64,000 nt of DNA from Leptotrichia sp. oral taxon 221 (GCF_018128245.1 NZ_CP072378.1:1054001-1118000), one strand, 5' to 3'. Positions 48,482-57,773 are shown, counted from the first letter of the stretch. Notes: generated by a model from the letters alone, not told the origin. Made by a program: numbers and translations.

Positions 48482-49366
48482 TTAGTTCCCTTCAATTTTC
48501 TTAATAATCATTATTCTCGTCACTTTATACAAAAACAATATTATTAATATTGGTAAAATAATAGTCGTTAACAACATAATCCCAATTATTAAAGGTGTAT
48601 TTTCTGATAAACTTTTTGAAACACTTACAATTTCTTTATTAAAATCTTCTACTTTTTCTTTCGTGCTAGTTATTTGTCCTGGAACATCAAATATACTTTT
48701 CGATTGCTCAAAAGTAAACAATCTATCTTTCACTTCATTCAATTTATCCAAACTTTTATCCAATTTTTCAATCGCTGGTTTCTTATATTCTTCCTCAAAA
48801 TATCTTGAAATATATGAATTTATAAGCAATGAACCTGGTAAGACTAAATAAATAAACACCAATATAAAAAATGAATATTTAGATATTGACTTAAAAATAG
48901 ATGTTACTTTATTTTTAATAAACGTATATGGCAACAAACTTACTAGCGATATAAATATTAATAAATTAGCTATTTTTACTTTAAATATCTCAAAATATAA
49001 CGATTCTAATTTCAAAATCACTGTACTTGCTAAACTGATTTTCCATAAAATATTAATAATATCATAAATCGGTTGTACAATATCTCCAACTTCAATTTCC
49101 ATTCCTAAAATCATACTTACATTAACAGTACTTCCTTCAATAACGTCTGTCGTTCCCTTTATTAATGATAAAACTAAAAATAATTTCTTTGATTCATCAT
49201 AAGTTTTATCCAAATATGGCTTCGTCAAATTTTTTAATAAATTAAAAATTGTGTTCTCAAAAATTACGTTCATTACTCCAAAAATACAAAATATTATTCC
49301 TAAAATAATTAATACTTTTAATATGATTCCTTTATTATTTTCAATCCATTGATTCACACCATTCAT
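48482..49366 (-). CDS. Membrane protein with long extracytoplasmic loops
   Basis: 294 residues. One transmembrane segment near 13-35, a soluble stretch to about 100, a cluster of two or three helices (about 105-185), then a coiled-coil-like extracytoplasmic region (EKLDKSLDKLNEVKDRLF, about 195-255), and a final helix (about 258-285) with a basic tail. No family recognised. AGGAGG precedes the ATG. It stands alone between terminators. Confidence 0.7.
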   Translation of the reverse strand: MNGVNQWIENNKGIILKVLIILGIIFCIFGVMNVIFENTIFNLLKNLTKPYLDKTYDESKKLFLVLSLIKGTTDVIEGSTVNVSMILGMEIEVGDIVQPIYDIINILWKISLASTVILKLESLYFEIFKVKIANLLIFISLVSLLPYTFIKNKVTSIFKSISKYSFFILVFIYLVLPGSLLINSYISRYFEEEYKKPAIEKLDKSLDKLNEVKDRLFTFEQSKSIFDVPGQITSTKEKVEDFNKEIVSVSKSLSENTPLIIGIMLLTTIILPILIILFLYKVTRIMIIKKIEGN

Positions 49367-49458
49367 TTAATTAATACCTCCTTTATTTACAACAAAAATA
49401 CAATCTTTTACAAATAAAGATTCAATAACTATTCTAGCAAAATTACAAAATAAAAATT

Positions 49459-50208
49459 TTATTCCATATTCAATAATTTTCTTATAACATAAGCTGAAAT
49501 CACAAATCCAGCTGTTCCTGGAACAAATGCATTACTTCCAGGAGTAATTTTTCTTGGTATGTCATTATTCTCTCTAAATTCTGTTGGCAACTCATATTTA
49601 AATATATCTGATTTATCAGGCACTAGATTTGGCTCTTTCGAAAATGCGACTGTCAATCCACTCAATCCTTTTTTCTTCAAAATTCTTCTCACCATTCTAG
49701 CCATCGGACAAACTGAAGTTTTTTCAATTTTTGCAATTTCAATCATTTCAGGTCTCATTTTATTCCCAAATCCCATCGAAGAAATTATTGGAATCTTATT
49801 TTCCAAACAATACTCAATTAAATTAATTTTACTCGAAATAACATCAATTGCATCAATAACAAAATCATATTTTTCAGCATTTAACACTTCACTAACATTG
49901 TCAATTACCATTTCTTTAATTAATTTTACATTACATTCAGGATTTATATCCAAAACTCTGTCTTTCATCACTTCAATTTTAGACTGCCCTATCGTGCTAT
50001 GCAACGAGTGTAATTGTCTATTTATATTTGACTCAGAAATCTCATCAAAATCGACCATTGTAATATTTCCCACTCCCGAACGAGCAAATGATTCAACAAT
50101 ATACGATCCAACTCCTCCTATCCCAAAAACTATCACATTAGAATTTTTTAAAATTTCTATCCCATCATCACCAACTAACATCGAAAATCTTGCAAAAGTT
50201 TGATTCAT
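49459..50208 (-). CDS. tcdA: tRNA threonylcarbamoyladenosine dehydratase
   Basis: ThiF/E1-like enzyme that adenylates and cyclises t6A37 of tRNA to the cyclic form. 249 residues, as usual. Nucleotide-binding GIGGVGSYIVESFARSGVG near 28-46, then VDFDEISESNINRQ with the catalytic Arg/Gln, and the later VIDAIDVISSK. The first ORF codon is GTG directly before ATG; the ATG at 50206-50208 is preferred. No CxxC zinc pairs are seen, as in TcdA compared with ThiF/MoeB. Long AT-rich spacer upstream. Confidence 0.92.
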   Translation of the reverse strand: MNQTFARFSMLVGDDGIEILKNSNVIVFGIGGVGSYIVESFARSGVGNITMVDFDEISESNINRQLHSLHSTIGQSKIEVMKDRVLDINPECNVKLIKEMVIDNVSEVLNAEKYDFVIDAIDVISSKINLIEYCLENKIPIISSMGFGNKMRPEMIEIAKIEKTSVCPMARMVRRILKKKGLSGLTVAFSKEPNLVPDKSDIFKYELPTEFRENNDIPRKITPGSNAFVPGTAGFVISAYVIRKLLNME

Positions 50209-50929
50209 CACTTAATCCCATACGACAAACAATATAATCAATAAATTTATTAATGTCGTGTTCTCCTTTCTTTTAAATTTTTATTCTTCTTAAAATTACT
50301 TTTTTTTACTAAAATTATAATATATCCATTACTACAATATCGTTATTTTACCATAATTTTTTTATTATTTCACCTATTTTTTTATTTTTTTTCAAATTTT
50401 TAAATTATAAAATTTTGAAATATTTGAAATATAATAATTTTTTGTCTTCTATATATCATTAAAATTATTGTATTGTAAAAAAAATTGATATATTATTTGG
50501 TATAATTTTTGTTAAATGCAGAAAACTTGGAAGAAGTTAAGAAAATAATTTTAGAAGATATATTTAGATATAATCTATGTGATCTATGATTTTAGGATAA
50601 TAATTCAAAATTGCTAAAAATATTTTATAATATTGATATATATTGATATTTTATGTTTTATTTAAATTTTTTATATTCTTAAAGTCCGATAATATACATA
50701 GTTATTTATTTAAGTTTGTTTTTAAAATCTATGTGCTCTTAAGCATATATTTTTATAATTTAAAATCGTATAACTCAACTTACCACCTATCATTCACCAA
50801 TTATCTTAATAAAAATCTATACTCTAAAATATTGAAAAAAAGAGAAAATAATTATTGAAAAAATCCTCCATATATATTATAATTTCATAGATAAATTATA
50901 TATCGAATTTAGAAAAGGAGAAATGAAAT
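50209..50929. other. AT-rich intergenic region (721 bp)
   Basis: No convincing gene. Around 50515-50590 one frame on the plus strand reads LNAENLEEVKKIILEDIF... to a TGA, coding-like but without start, which may be the decayed end of a gene. The htpX promoter lies at 50855-50883. An open frame at 50643-50858 has low-complexity Phe/Tyr/Leu composition typical of AT-rich noise. Confidence 0.45.
50855..50883 (+). promoter_or_regulatory. htpX promoter
   Basis: TTGAAA (50855-50860), 17-base spacer, TATAAT (50878-50883); leader of about 40 bases. Confidence 0.65.
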
Positions 50930-51796
50930 ATGTTTGCAAATACTATGAAAACAGGGTTACTTATGTTTGGATTAGTTGCACTTTTTACTGCTATTGGTGG
51001 ACTTTTGGGAAATCAAACTGGAGCTTTAATTGGTCTTCTTATTGCTGGTGGGATGAGTTTTTACAGTTATTGGTTCAGTGATACTGCTACAATAAAAGCG
51101 TACAATGGCATAGAGGTAACGGCAGCCAGTAATCCTCGATTATACGGTATTGTTCAAAGATTAGCTCAAAGAGCAAATCTACCAATGCCAAAGGTTTATA
51201 TCATTCCAGAAAGACAGCCAAATGCTTTTGCTACAGGGAGAAATCCTCAACATTCTGCAGTTGCATGTACTGCTGGTTTACTTGAAATAATGGATGATAA
51301 TGAATTGGCAGGTGTTTTAGGTCACGAATTAGGTCATATCCAGCATAGAGATATCCTAATTAGTACAATTGCTGCAACTTTTGCTGGAGCAATTGCTAAC
51401 ATTGCTAGATTCTTACCGTATGCTTCAAATAATAATTCTAGAGATAGGAAAAATAATAATATTGCTCTAGCAATTCTATTATCAACTTTAGCGCCTATTG
51501 CAGCTTCTATCATTCAAATGACAATTTCTCGTAGAAGAGAATTTATGGCAGACAGAGCAGGTGCAGAATTTTCTGGAAATCCATTATATTTGAGAAATGC
51601 TTTATACAAATTAGAAGATTATAGTAGAAATGTTACGATGAGCAGACAGCATCAAAATCCAGCTTATTCTCATATGTTTATTGTAAATCCTTTAGCAGGA
51701 CTTAGTAAATTTCAAGATTTATTTAGAACGCATCCAACTACTGAAGATAGAATAAGAGAATTAGAAAAAATGGCTAGACAAGAAAATCTTCTATAA
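50930..51796 (+). CDS. htpX: HtpX-like membrane zinc protease (M48)
   Basis: 288 residues. Two N-terminal transmembrane helices (about 8-45), the zinc motif HELGH (His132, Glu133, His136), a second hydrophobic pair near 145-190, and REFMADRAGAEFSG near 205 supplying the third zinc ligand (Glu). In E. coli HtpX degrades misfolded membrane proteins together with FtsH; the same role is likely. AAGGAG precedes the ATG. Monocistronic; regulation by envelope or heat stress cannot be seen in the promoter. Confidence 0.93.
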   Translation: MFANTMKTGLLMFGLVALFTAIGGLLGNQTGALIGLLIAGGMSFYSYWFSDTATIKAYNGIEVTAASNPRLYGIVQRLAQRANLPMPKVYIIPERQPNAFATGRNPQHSAVACTAGLLEIMDDNELAGVLGHELGHIQHRDILISTIAATFAGAIANIARFLPYASNNNSRDRKNNNIALAILLSTLAPIAASIIQMTISRRREFMADRAGAEFSGNPLYLRNALYKLEDYSRNVTMSRQHQNPAYSHMFIVNPLAGLSKFQDLFRTHPTTEDRIRELEKMARQENLL

Positions 51797-51822
51797 TTTT
51801 TAAAAATAAAAAATTAGAAATA

Positions 51823-51862
51823 AAAAAAGATTATCCCAATATTTTTGAGATAATCTTTTTAT
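51823..51862. terminator. Bidirectional terminator htpX/sodA
   Basis: AAAAGATTATC and GATAATCTTTT flank a 13-base loop, with A and T runs at the ends. Confidence 0.85.
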
Positions 51863-51888
51863 TTTTGTTTATATTTAGTATCATCAAC

Positions 51889-52524
51889 CTATTTTGCATC
51901 TTCGTATCTTTTAGCTACTGCATTCCAATCAATTACATTGAAGAAAGCTGTTATATATTCAGGTCTTCTGTTTTGGTAATGTAAGTAGTAAGCGTGTTCC
52001 CAAACATCTATTCCTAAAATTGGTGTTCCTTCTGAACATCCGCAAGGAGTTGCTCCTGGCATTAAAGGATTATCTTGGTTAGCAGTTGATGTAACTTTTA
52101 ATTCTCCTTTTTTATTAACAACAAGCCAAGCCCATCCTGATCCAAATCTAGTTGCTGCTGCTTTTGAAAATTCTGTTTTAAATTCTTCAAAACTTCCAAA
52201 TTTTTCATTAATTTTTTCAGCTAATTCTCCTGTTGGTTCTCCACCACCATTTGGTCCCATTACTGTGAAGTATAAGTTATGGTTATAGAATCCTCCACCG
52301 TTGTTTCTTACTGCACCTCTAATTGCTTCTGGTAAAGCATCTAAATTTGAAAGAATTTCTTCAATTGATTTTTCTAAAAATTCAGGCGCATTATTTTTTA
52401 ATGTGTCATTCAAATTATTTGTGTATGCTGCATGGTGTTTTCCATAATGAATTTCCATTGTTTTTGTATCGATATTTGGTTCCAAAGCATCAAAGGCATA
52501 TGGTAATTTTACTTGTTCAAACAT
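51889..52524 (-). CDS. sodA: Superoxide dismutase, Fe/Mn type
   Basis: Converts superoxide to oxygen and peroxide. 211 residues. Metal ligands His26, His82 (GGGFYNHN), Asp173 and His177 (DVWEHAYY) are all present. Gly78 and Gln150 (TANQDNPL) fit the manganese subtype. A short extra segment with CGC (about 159-166) before GTPILG is unusual for the family. AAGGAG precedes the ATG. For an anaerobe this implies exposure to oxygen, as in the oral cavity. Promoter at 52572-52600. Confidence 0.95.
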   Translation of the reverse strand: MFEQVKLPYAFDALEPNIDTKTMEIHYGKHHAAYTNNLNDTLKNNAPEFLEKSIEEILSNLDALPEAIRGAVRNNGGGFYNHNLYFTVMGPNGGGEPTGELAEKINEKFGSFEEFKTEFSKAAATRFGSGWAWLVVNKKGELKVTSTANQDNPLMPGATPCGCSEGTPILGIDVWEHAYYLHYQNRRPEYITAFFNVIDWNAVAKRYEDAK

Positions 52525-52571
52525 TTATATCACTCCTTAAAATTTATATTTAATATTTTTACTCTACAATT

Positions 52572-52600
52572 ATTTTAACATACAAATATCATAAAATCAA
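52572..52600 (-). promoter_or_regulatory. sodA promoter
   Basis: Minus-strand TTGATT (52595-52600), 17-base spacer, TAAAAT (52572-52577). Confidence 0.6.
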
Positions 52601-52660
52601 TACTTTTTTTAAATTTTTATTTTTTTGTTATTATTTCAATTTTGAATTTCTTAAGGTATA

Positions 52661-52698
52661 AAAAAATAATCTCCCACTTAACTTATCATAAGTCGGAG
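52661..52698 (-). terminator. Terminator after the response-regulator gene
   Basis: Minus-strand CTCCGACTTA pairs with TAAGTGGGAG (one internal mismatch), then ATTATTTTTTT. It lies about 145 bases past the stop codon. Confidence 0.65.
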
Positions 52699-52726
52699 AA
52701 ATTTTCGTTACGTTAAATTTTTTATA

Positions 52727-52764
52727 ATTAACGGTAGTTATTTTTATTAACGGTAGTTATTTTT
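52727..52764. repeat. Perfect 19-bp tandem repeat
   Basis: ATTAACGGTAGTTATTTTT occurs twice in succession (52727 and 52746), inside the 3' region of the regulator gene and upstream of sodA. Confidence 0.7.
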
Positions 52765-52842
52765 TTGCTTTTAATATTATTATTTATTTCGCTTTTCTTT
52801 ATCTAAACTCAATACTTTTTAGATTATAAGCCACGTTCTTCA

Positions 52843-53520
52843 TTACTCTTTTACAATGTAACCAACACTTCTAACAGTTTTTATTATTTTTTTCGAAAAA
52901 CCTTTATCTATTTTTGCTCTCAAAAAATTAATGTACACATCTACAATGTTACTAGCTGTCACAAAATCAATATCCCAAATTTTTTCAGAAATCATCGATC
53001 TTGTCAATACTCTATTTTTATTTCTTAAGAAATATTCTAGTAATAGAAATTCTTTATTTGTTAATTCTATTTCATTTCCTGCTCTTCTAACTTCCCTATT
53101 CAATGGATTTAAAGTCAAATCGTAAACTGTCAATAATCCCATATCATCTTCTGTCAATCTTTTATTTAGAACTCTTATTATAGCTCTAACTTTTGCTGAA
53201 AGTTCTTCCAAATTGAAATCATTATAAATATAATCGTCAATTCCCTTTAACAAAGCTTCTGTCTTAGAAAATCTATCAGTTTCTTCAATTGCTATCAAGA
53301 AATAGCTACGTTTCTTATATTTTAAGATATTATCAATTGATTTTCTAAAATCTTCCATTGATTCTATATCTAATAAAGCGATGTCTAAAGATTCTGTTTT
53401 CAAATATTCAAGCAAAGATTTTTCTGTATCTGCTAATAATACATTAAATCCCAACTCTTTTAATAATCTTCCTACTACTGCTCTTGCTTTTTCATTTTTG
53501 TTATAAACTAACATCTTCAT
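52843..53520 (-). CDS. OmpR-family response regulator with atypical receiver
   Basis: 225 residues: receiver domain (1-120) and OmpR-type winged helix (about 128-225; LTNKEFLLLEYFLRNKNRVL, SNIVDVYINFLRAKID, IKTVRSVGYIV). Asp51 (ALLDIES) aligns with the phosphorylated aspartate. The acidic pair that binds Mg is replaced (LVYNKNE instead of VDDE), and the conserved Lys is Asn100 (YIYNDF instead of TKPF). Phosphorylation by a kinase is therefore doubtful. No histidine kinase is adjacent. The long frame starts at TTG; the ATG at 53518-53520 with AAAGGA is used. It ends a transcript that begins at mrp, 32 bases upstream. Confidence 0.9.
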   Translation of the reverse strand: MKMLVYNKNEKARAVVGRLLKELGFNVLLADTEKSLLEYLKTESLDIALLDIESMEDFRKSIDNILKYKKRSYFLIAIEETDRFSKTEALLKGIDDYIYNDFNLEELSAKVRAIIRVLNKRLTEDDMGLLTVYDLTLNPLNREVRRAGNEIELTNKEFLLLEYFLRNKNRVLTRSMISEKIWDIDFVTASNIVDVYINFLRAKIDKGFSKKIIKTVRSVGYIVKE

Positions 53521-53552
53521 TATTCTCAAAATCCTTTCGTTATAAATTTGTT

Positions 53553-54347
53553 CTACTTTTCTAATTCCGATAATATTTCTGTAATAATATTATTCAGATT
53601 CCTTGATGCTACTGAATCATTTGAGATAAAAGGTGTTCCATTATCGCAAGATTCTACTACATTTGAATCTAATGGAACAGAACCTAAAAATTTTGTTCCT
53701 GTATCCTCTGCCATTTTCTTGGCACCACCTTTTTTAAATATGTTAACTTCTTTATGGCAACCATCACAAATAAAACCACTCATATTCTCAATAATCCCTA
53801 ATACTTTTAAATTAATCAATTTAGCAAATTTAACACTTCTCTTTGAATCAAGTAAAGAAACATTTTGAGGTGTCGTTACTATTATTGATTTTGCATTAGG
53901 ACCTATATTTTGTGCAATTGTCAGTGTTTCGTCTCCAGTTCCTGGGGGCAAATCAACTATTAAAAAGTCTATATCATCCCACTCTATTCCTTCAAGTAAT
54001 TCCATTATCGCTCCCATTTTTTGTGGACCTCTCCAAATTACAGGATCATCATCAGGTATAAAAAAACTTAATGAAGAAATAGATAAATTTTCAGTTATTT
54101 TCAAAGGTTCCGAAATCTTTGACAACTTAATCCCTTCTTTTCCAAACATGATTGGAATATTTGGGCCATGTAAATCCGCATCTAAAATTCCCACTTTATA
54201 ACCTCTTTGTGATAATCCATAAGCTATGTTAGAAGACATAGTCGATTTTCCAACACCGCCTTTACCACTAACTATAGCTATCCTATGTTTTATCTTAAAC
54301 ATTTTTTCAAGAATCTTTTGTTTTCTTTCTTGCATTTCTTCAGTCAT
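53553..54347 (-). CDS. mrp: Mrp/NBP35-type iron-sulphur carrier ATPase
   Basis: 264 residues. Deviant Walker A GKGGVGKST at 28-36, DADLHGPNIPIMFG near 58-71, DLPPGTGDE, and a C-terminal CDGCHKE supplying the two cysteines that bind an Fe-S cluster between subunits. It is thought to carry and insert [4Fe-4S] clusters into apoproteins. GGAGG with spacing eight supports the ATG at 54345-54347 rather than the upstream frame start. 32 bases before the response-regulator gene, so probably one transcript. Confidence 0.93.
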   Translation of the reverse strand: MTEEMQERKQKILEKMFKIKHRIAIVSGKGGVGKSTMSSNIAYGLSQRGYKVGILDADLHGPNIPIMFGKEGIKLSKISEPLKITENLSISSLSFFIPDDDPVIWRGPQKMGAIMELLEGIEWDDIDFLIVDLPPGTGDETLTIAQNIGPNAKSIIVTTPQNVSLLDSKRSVKFAKLINLKVLGIIENMSGFICDGCHKEVNIFKKGGAKKMAEDTGTKFLGSVPLDSNVVESCDNGTPFISNDSVASRNLNNIITEILSELEK

Positions 54348-54840
54348 CCTATCTACCTCCTTCATTTAAAATTTAAAAAATTCGTTTACGAACTTTTTAT
54401 ACATTCTACATCTAAATTAAAACATAATTTAAAACAAAAAACAAGTCTTTTTTTTATTTTTACTATAAAAATTTTATTGTAATTTATAATTTTATCTATT
54501 CTTTATCGAATTTTTCTATACAACTTATTTTTGATTATGTTTTTTATTGCTTTTTTTTATCTTTTTTTAATATTGAAAATATTTATTTTAACTATAATTT
54601 TAAAAATCAAATGTTATATAACTAATGTTATTTATAATATTTGTTTAGAAAAAATTTATATAAAATTTATGTTTCAAGTAATTTTAAAAAATTAAAAATT
54701 TTTCTAAAAAAACTTTTCTTATTATCTTAAAATTTACTTTATTTACAAAAAAATCTAAAAAAACTTGAAAATTATTTGACTTAATCTATTTTTATTTGTA
54801 TAATGGAGAAAAGATATAGAAAATTTAGGAGGATTTAATA
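54348..54840. other. Divergent intergenic region mrp-ldhA (493 bp)
   Basis: Very AT-rich. Contains the ldhA promoter near its right end (54776-54804) and a small palindrome TTCGT-TT-ACGAA near 54380. No ORF, and no clear promoter for mrp. Confidence 0.55.
54776..54804 (+). promoter_or_regulatory. ldhA promoter
   Basis: TTGACT (54776-54781), 17-base spacer, TATAAT (54799-54804): near consensus, suiting a major fermentation gene. Confidence 0.75.
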
Positions 54841-55878
54841 ATGAAAATTGTAGTTTTTGATGCAAAACCTTATGACATTGAATTTTTTGAGAAATGGAAT
54901 AAAATTTATGGTGCACAGATCACATATTTTGAAGAAAAATTAAGTTTGAAAAATGTAATGCTTACTAAATATCAAGATGTTGTTTGTACATTCGTAAATG
55001 ATGACTTAAATGAAAAAGTAATCAACATTTTATCTAAAAATGGAGTAAGAGCTATCGCAGTTAGAGCTGCTGGTTATAACAATATTGATATGAAAGCTGC
55101 TCGTGAAAATAGAGTAACTGTATTCAGAGTACCTGCTTACTCTCCATTTGCCGTTGCTGAACATGCTTTAGCTTTATTAATGACTGTTAACAGAAAAACA
55201 CATAAAGCATACAATAGAACAAGAGAAGGAAACTTCAGTTTAGCTGGATTAACTGGAATGGACTTACACGGAAAAACTGCTGGAATTATTGGAACAGGAA
55301 AAATCGCAAGAATTTTCATTAAAATCTTAAACGGATTAGGAATGAAAGTTATTGCTTATGATAAATTCCCTAACGAACAAGCTGCAAAAGAAGAAAACTT
55401 TACTTATATGACAAAAGATGAAGTTTTTGCTAATGCAGATGTAATTTCATTACACTGTCCATTGTTCCCTGAAACAAGACATACAATTAATGAAGAAAGC
55501 ATCGCAAAAATGAAAGACGGTGTTATTATCATTAACTCAGCTAGAGGTGGATTAGTAGATACTGAAGCTTTAATTAATGGATTAAAAGACAAAAAAATTG
55601 GTGGAGCTGGACTTGACGTTTACGAAAATGAAAGAGATTACTTCTTTGAAGATGAATCAGCTAGCGTATTAGAAGATGATACATTAGCAAGATTATTATC
55701 TTTCAATAATGTTGTATTAACTTCTCACCAAGCATTCTTAACTAATGAAGCATTAAATAATATTGTTGAAACTACTTTCAATAATATTTTATCTTTCGCT
55801 AAAAAAGAAGTTCTTCAAAACGAAATTTGGTATGATGAAGAAAATAATAAAGTTGTGGAAGGTCCAAGAAATAAATAA
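54841..55878 (+). CDS. ldhA: D-lactate dehydrogenase
   Basis: NADH-dependent reduction of pyruvate to D-lactate, restoring NAD in fermentation. 345 residues of the D-2-hydroxyacid dehydrogenase family. NAD-binding GTGKIA at 151-156; catalytic Arg235 (NSARGGLVD), Glu264 (DVYENE) and His296 (TSHQAF). The RAAGYNNID and DVYENERDYFF stretches are typical of D-LDH rather than of other 2-hydroxyacid dehydrogenases. AGGAGG precedes the ATG. Monocistronic with a strong promoter and a nested hairpin at its end. Fits an organism that makes lactate as main product. Confidence 0.92.
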   Translation: MKIVVFDAKPYDIEFFEKWNKIYGAQITYFEEKLSLKNVMLTKYQDVVCTFVNDDLNEKVINILSKNGVRAIAVRAAGYNNIDMKAARENRVTVFRVPAYSPFAVAEHALALLMTVNRKTHKAYNRTREGNFSLAGLTGMDLHGKTAGIIGTGKIARIFIKILNGLGMKVIAYDKFPNEQAAKEENFTYMTKDEVFANADVISLHCPLFPETRHTINEESIAKMKDGVIIINSARGGLVDTEALINGLKDKKIGGAGLDVYENERDYFFEDESASVLEDDTLARLLSFNNVVLTSHQAFLTNEALNNIVETTFNNILSFAKKEVLQNEIWYDEENNKVVEGPRNK

Positions 55879-55906
55879 TTTTTGATTATTAAAACAGCTT
55901 AAATGC

Positions 55907-55979
55907 TAAAAAAGAGGGCGTGTTTTTCATATTTAGAATAGAAGTTCTATCAAATGAAAAATTAAAAGCGCCTTCTTTT
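55907..55979 (+). terminator. Nested-hairpin terminator of ldhA
   Basis: Outer stem AAAAGAGGGCG / CGCCTTCTTTT, middle stem TTTTTCAT / ATGAAAAA, inner TAGAA / TTCTA. The result is a 73-base cruciform-like element between two same-strand genes. Confidence 0.65.
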
Positions 55980-56014
55980 GTAATATTATAAAAAATAAAA
56001 ATAAAGGAAATGAT

Positions 56015-57110
56015 ATGGATTTATTTGAAATAAAAAAAAGTATAGAACAAATTGATGCTGAAATTCATGAAATTAGGGGGCATCTTTGACATTGAGGCTA
56101 TTAATAAAAAAATTGAAGAGTTGGAGCAAAAGACGTTTGAGACTAATTTCTGGAATACTGAGAATAGCCAAGAAATATTGAAAAATATTAGTGTTAATAA
56201 AAAAATGATTGAAGAATATGAAGAATTGAATTCTGCTCTTGATGATTTGAATACGATGGTTGAATTTATTGAAATGGGAGATGATTCTTTTGAATCTGAA
56301 ATTGGAGAAAAACTTCATGAAGTAGAAAATAAAATTCAAGATTTTAAAATAAAATTGTTATTAGATGAAAAATACGATTCTAACAATGCAATCTTAACTA
56401 TAAATTCTGGGGCTGGAGGAACTGAAGCTTGTGACTGGGCTGAAATGCTTTACAGATTATATGACCGTTGGGCAAATAAACATGATTTTAAAGTAGAAAT
56501 TTTAGATAGTTTGGCTGGTGAAGAAGCTGGTCTTAAAAGTATTACTCTTAATATTAAGGGAAATTATGCATATGGGTACTTAAAAGGGGAAAAAGGGGTT
56601 CATAGACTTGTTAGAATTTCTCCATTTGACTCGAATGCAAGAAGACACACTTCTTTTGCAGCAATTAATGTTATTCCTGAGATTGAAGATGATGTTGAAG
56701 TTAATATTAAGCCTGATGAATTAAAAATTGATACATATCGTGCAAGTGGAGCTGGTGGACAACATGTAAATACAACTGATTCAGCAGTTAGAATTACGCA
56801 TTTACCTACAAATACAGTTGTTACTTGCCAAAATGAGCGTTCTCAATTGAAAAATCGTGAAACTGCTATGAAAATATTGAAGGCTAGACTTTTTGAATTA
56901 GAAATGGAAAAGAGAGCGAAAGAAATGGAAAATCTAAAAGGTGTAGACTCTAAAATCGAATGGGGAAGCCAAATTAGATCATATGTTTTTCAGCCTTATA
57001 AAATGGTTAAAGACCATAGAACGAAAGCTGAAGAAGGTAATGTAGATAAAGTTATGGATGGAGATATCGACTTATTTATAAATGAATATTTGAAATATTA
57101 TAAAAGTTAA
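56015..57110 (+). CDS. prfB: Peptide chain release factor 2 with programmed +1 frameshift
   Basis: Release factor recognising UGA and UAA. The ATG at 56015 opens a 24-codon first frame ending in CTT TGA (56084-56089). Reading shifts by +1 so that GAC (56088-56090) follows CTT, and continues to 57110. Total about 364 residues, the usual length. SPF tripeptide in RISPFDSNARR gives stop-codon recognition; GAGGQHVNTT carries the catalytic GGQ. The frameshift is autoregulatory: when RF2 is scarce, ribosomes pause at UGA and shift. AAAGGAAA precedes the ATG. The interruption is not a mutation. Confidence 0.96.
56075..56090 (+). promoter_or_regulatory. prfB frameshift site
   Basis: AGGGGG (internal Shine-Dalgarno), three bases, CTT TGA C. 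This is the conserved RF2 frameshift signal. Confidence 0.95.
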
Positions 57111-57122
57111 TTTTTGTTTATA

Positions 57123-57211
57123 GAGAATGTCCATAATTTTTTGTAAACTAATAGATAAATCCAGTAAATTCAGTACTTCGCTATTCTATTTATACAAAAA
57201 TTTATACACTC
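57123..57211. mobile_element. MITE-like element, copy 2
   Basis: An 89-bp relative of 28709-28798: left end GAGAATGTCCATAATTTTTT, the core TAAATTCAGTACTTCGCTAT, and right end TATACAAAAATTTATACACTC. It lies between the convergent prfB and mscL genes and has no coding capacity. Confidence 0.55.
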
Positions 57212-57234
57212 TATTTTTAAAATTTAAACACAAC

Positions 57235-57275
57235 AAAAAAGGGATAATTTTCAATATGAAGACTATCCCTTTTAA
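57235..57275 (-). terminator. mscL terminator
   Basis: Minus-strand AAAAGGGATA pairs with TATCCCTTTT, followed by T; loop about 17 bases. Confidence 0.8.
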
Positions 57276-57295
57276 AAATTTTTCTATTTAATTTT

Positions 57296-57679
57296 TTAAT
57301 TTTTAGCTTTTAATAAATCTCTTATTTCAGCTAATAATGCTTCTTCTTTTGAAGGTGCTTCTACAACTTCTTCTTCTTTTTCTTCTGGTTTAATTCTTCT
57401 TACTTTGTTAACAGCTTTTACTATCATGAAAACAGAAAATGCTATAATCAAGAAATTAACAACATTTTGAATAAACATTCCATATTTTATAGTTGCTTTT
57501 CCAATAACTATACTTAAACCTGAAAAATCAAGTCCTCCAATAATTAATCCAATAAAAGGCATAATTATATCATCTACCAATGAAGTAACTATTTTTCCAA
57601 ATGCTCCCCCGATAATAACCCCAACTGCCAAGTCTAAAACATTTCCTTTAGAAATAAACTCTTTAAATTCTTTAAACAT
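57296..57679 (-). CDS. mscL: Large-conductance mechanosensitive channel MscL
   Basis: Homopentameric channel opened by membrane tension, releasing solutes in hypo-osmotic shock. 127 residues: amphipathic N-terminus [22 protein letters not shown]1 with [22 protein letters not shown], a periplasmic loop, TM2 ([16 protein letters not shown], about 70-90) and a charged cytoplasmic helix. All features match the family. AAGGAGAG precedes the ATG; promoter at 57774-57802; own terminator. Confidence 0.96.
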   Translation of the reverse strand: MFKEFKEFISKGNVLDLAVGVIIGGAFGKIVTSLVDDIIMPFIGLIIGGLDFSGLSIVIGKATIKYGMFIQNVVNFLIIAFSVFMIVKAVNKVRRIKPEEKEEEVVEAPSKEEALLAEIRDLLKAKN

Positions 57680-57773
57680 TTACAATACTCTCCTTCCTGA
57701 TTTTTTAAATTTTTTAAAGTAATTATTATTTTTTCTAAAAAATATAAATTTCAATAATTTTTAAACATAGATT

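Larger units (their letters stand above)
52525..52842. other. Intergenic region sodA-response regulator (318 bp)
   Basis: Holds the sodA promoter, a terminator (52661-52698) and a perfect 19-bp tandem repeat (52727-52764). No ORF. Confidence 0.6.

Noticed and set aside
50643-50858. Plus-strand open frame of 71 codons
   Set aside because: Low-complexity Phe/Tyr/Leu/Lys composition, no Shine-Dalgarno, typical of AT-rich spacer.
56052-56090. prfB start at the longest downstream frame, with the upstream TGA seen as a disabling mutation
   Set aside because: The interrupted segment has the exact RF2 frameshift signal and a good ribosome site at its ATG, so the gene begins at 56015.
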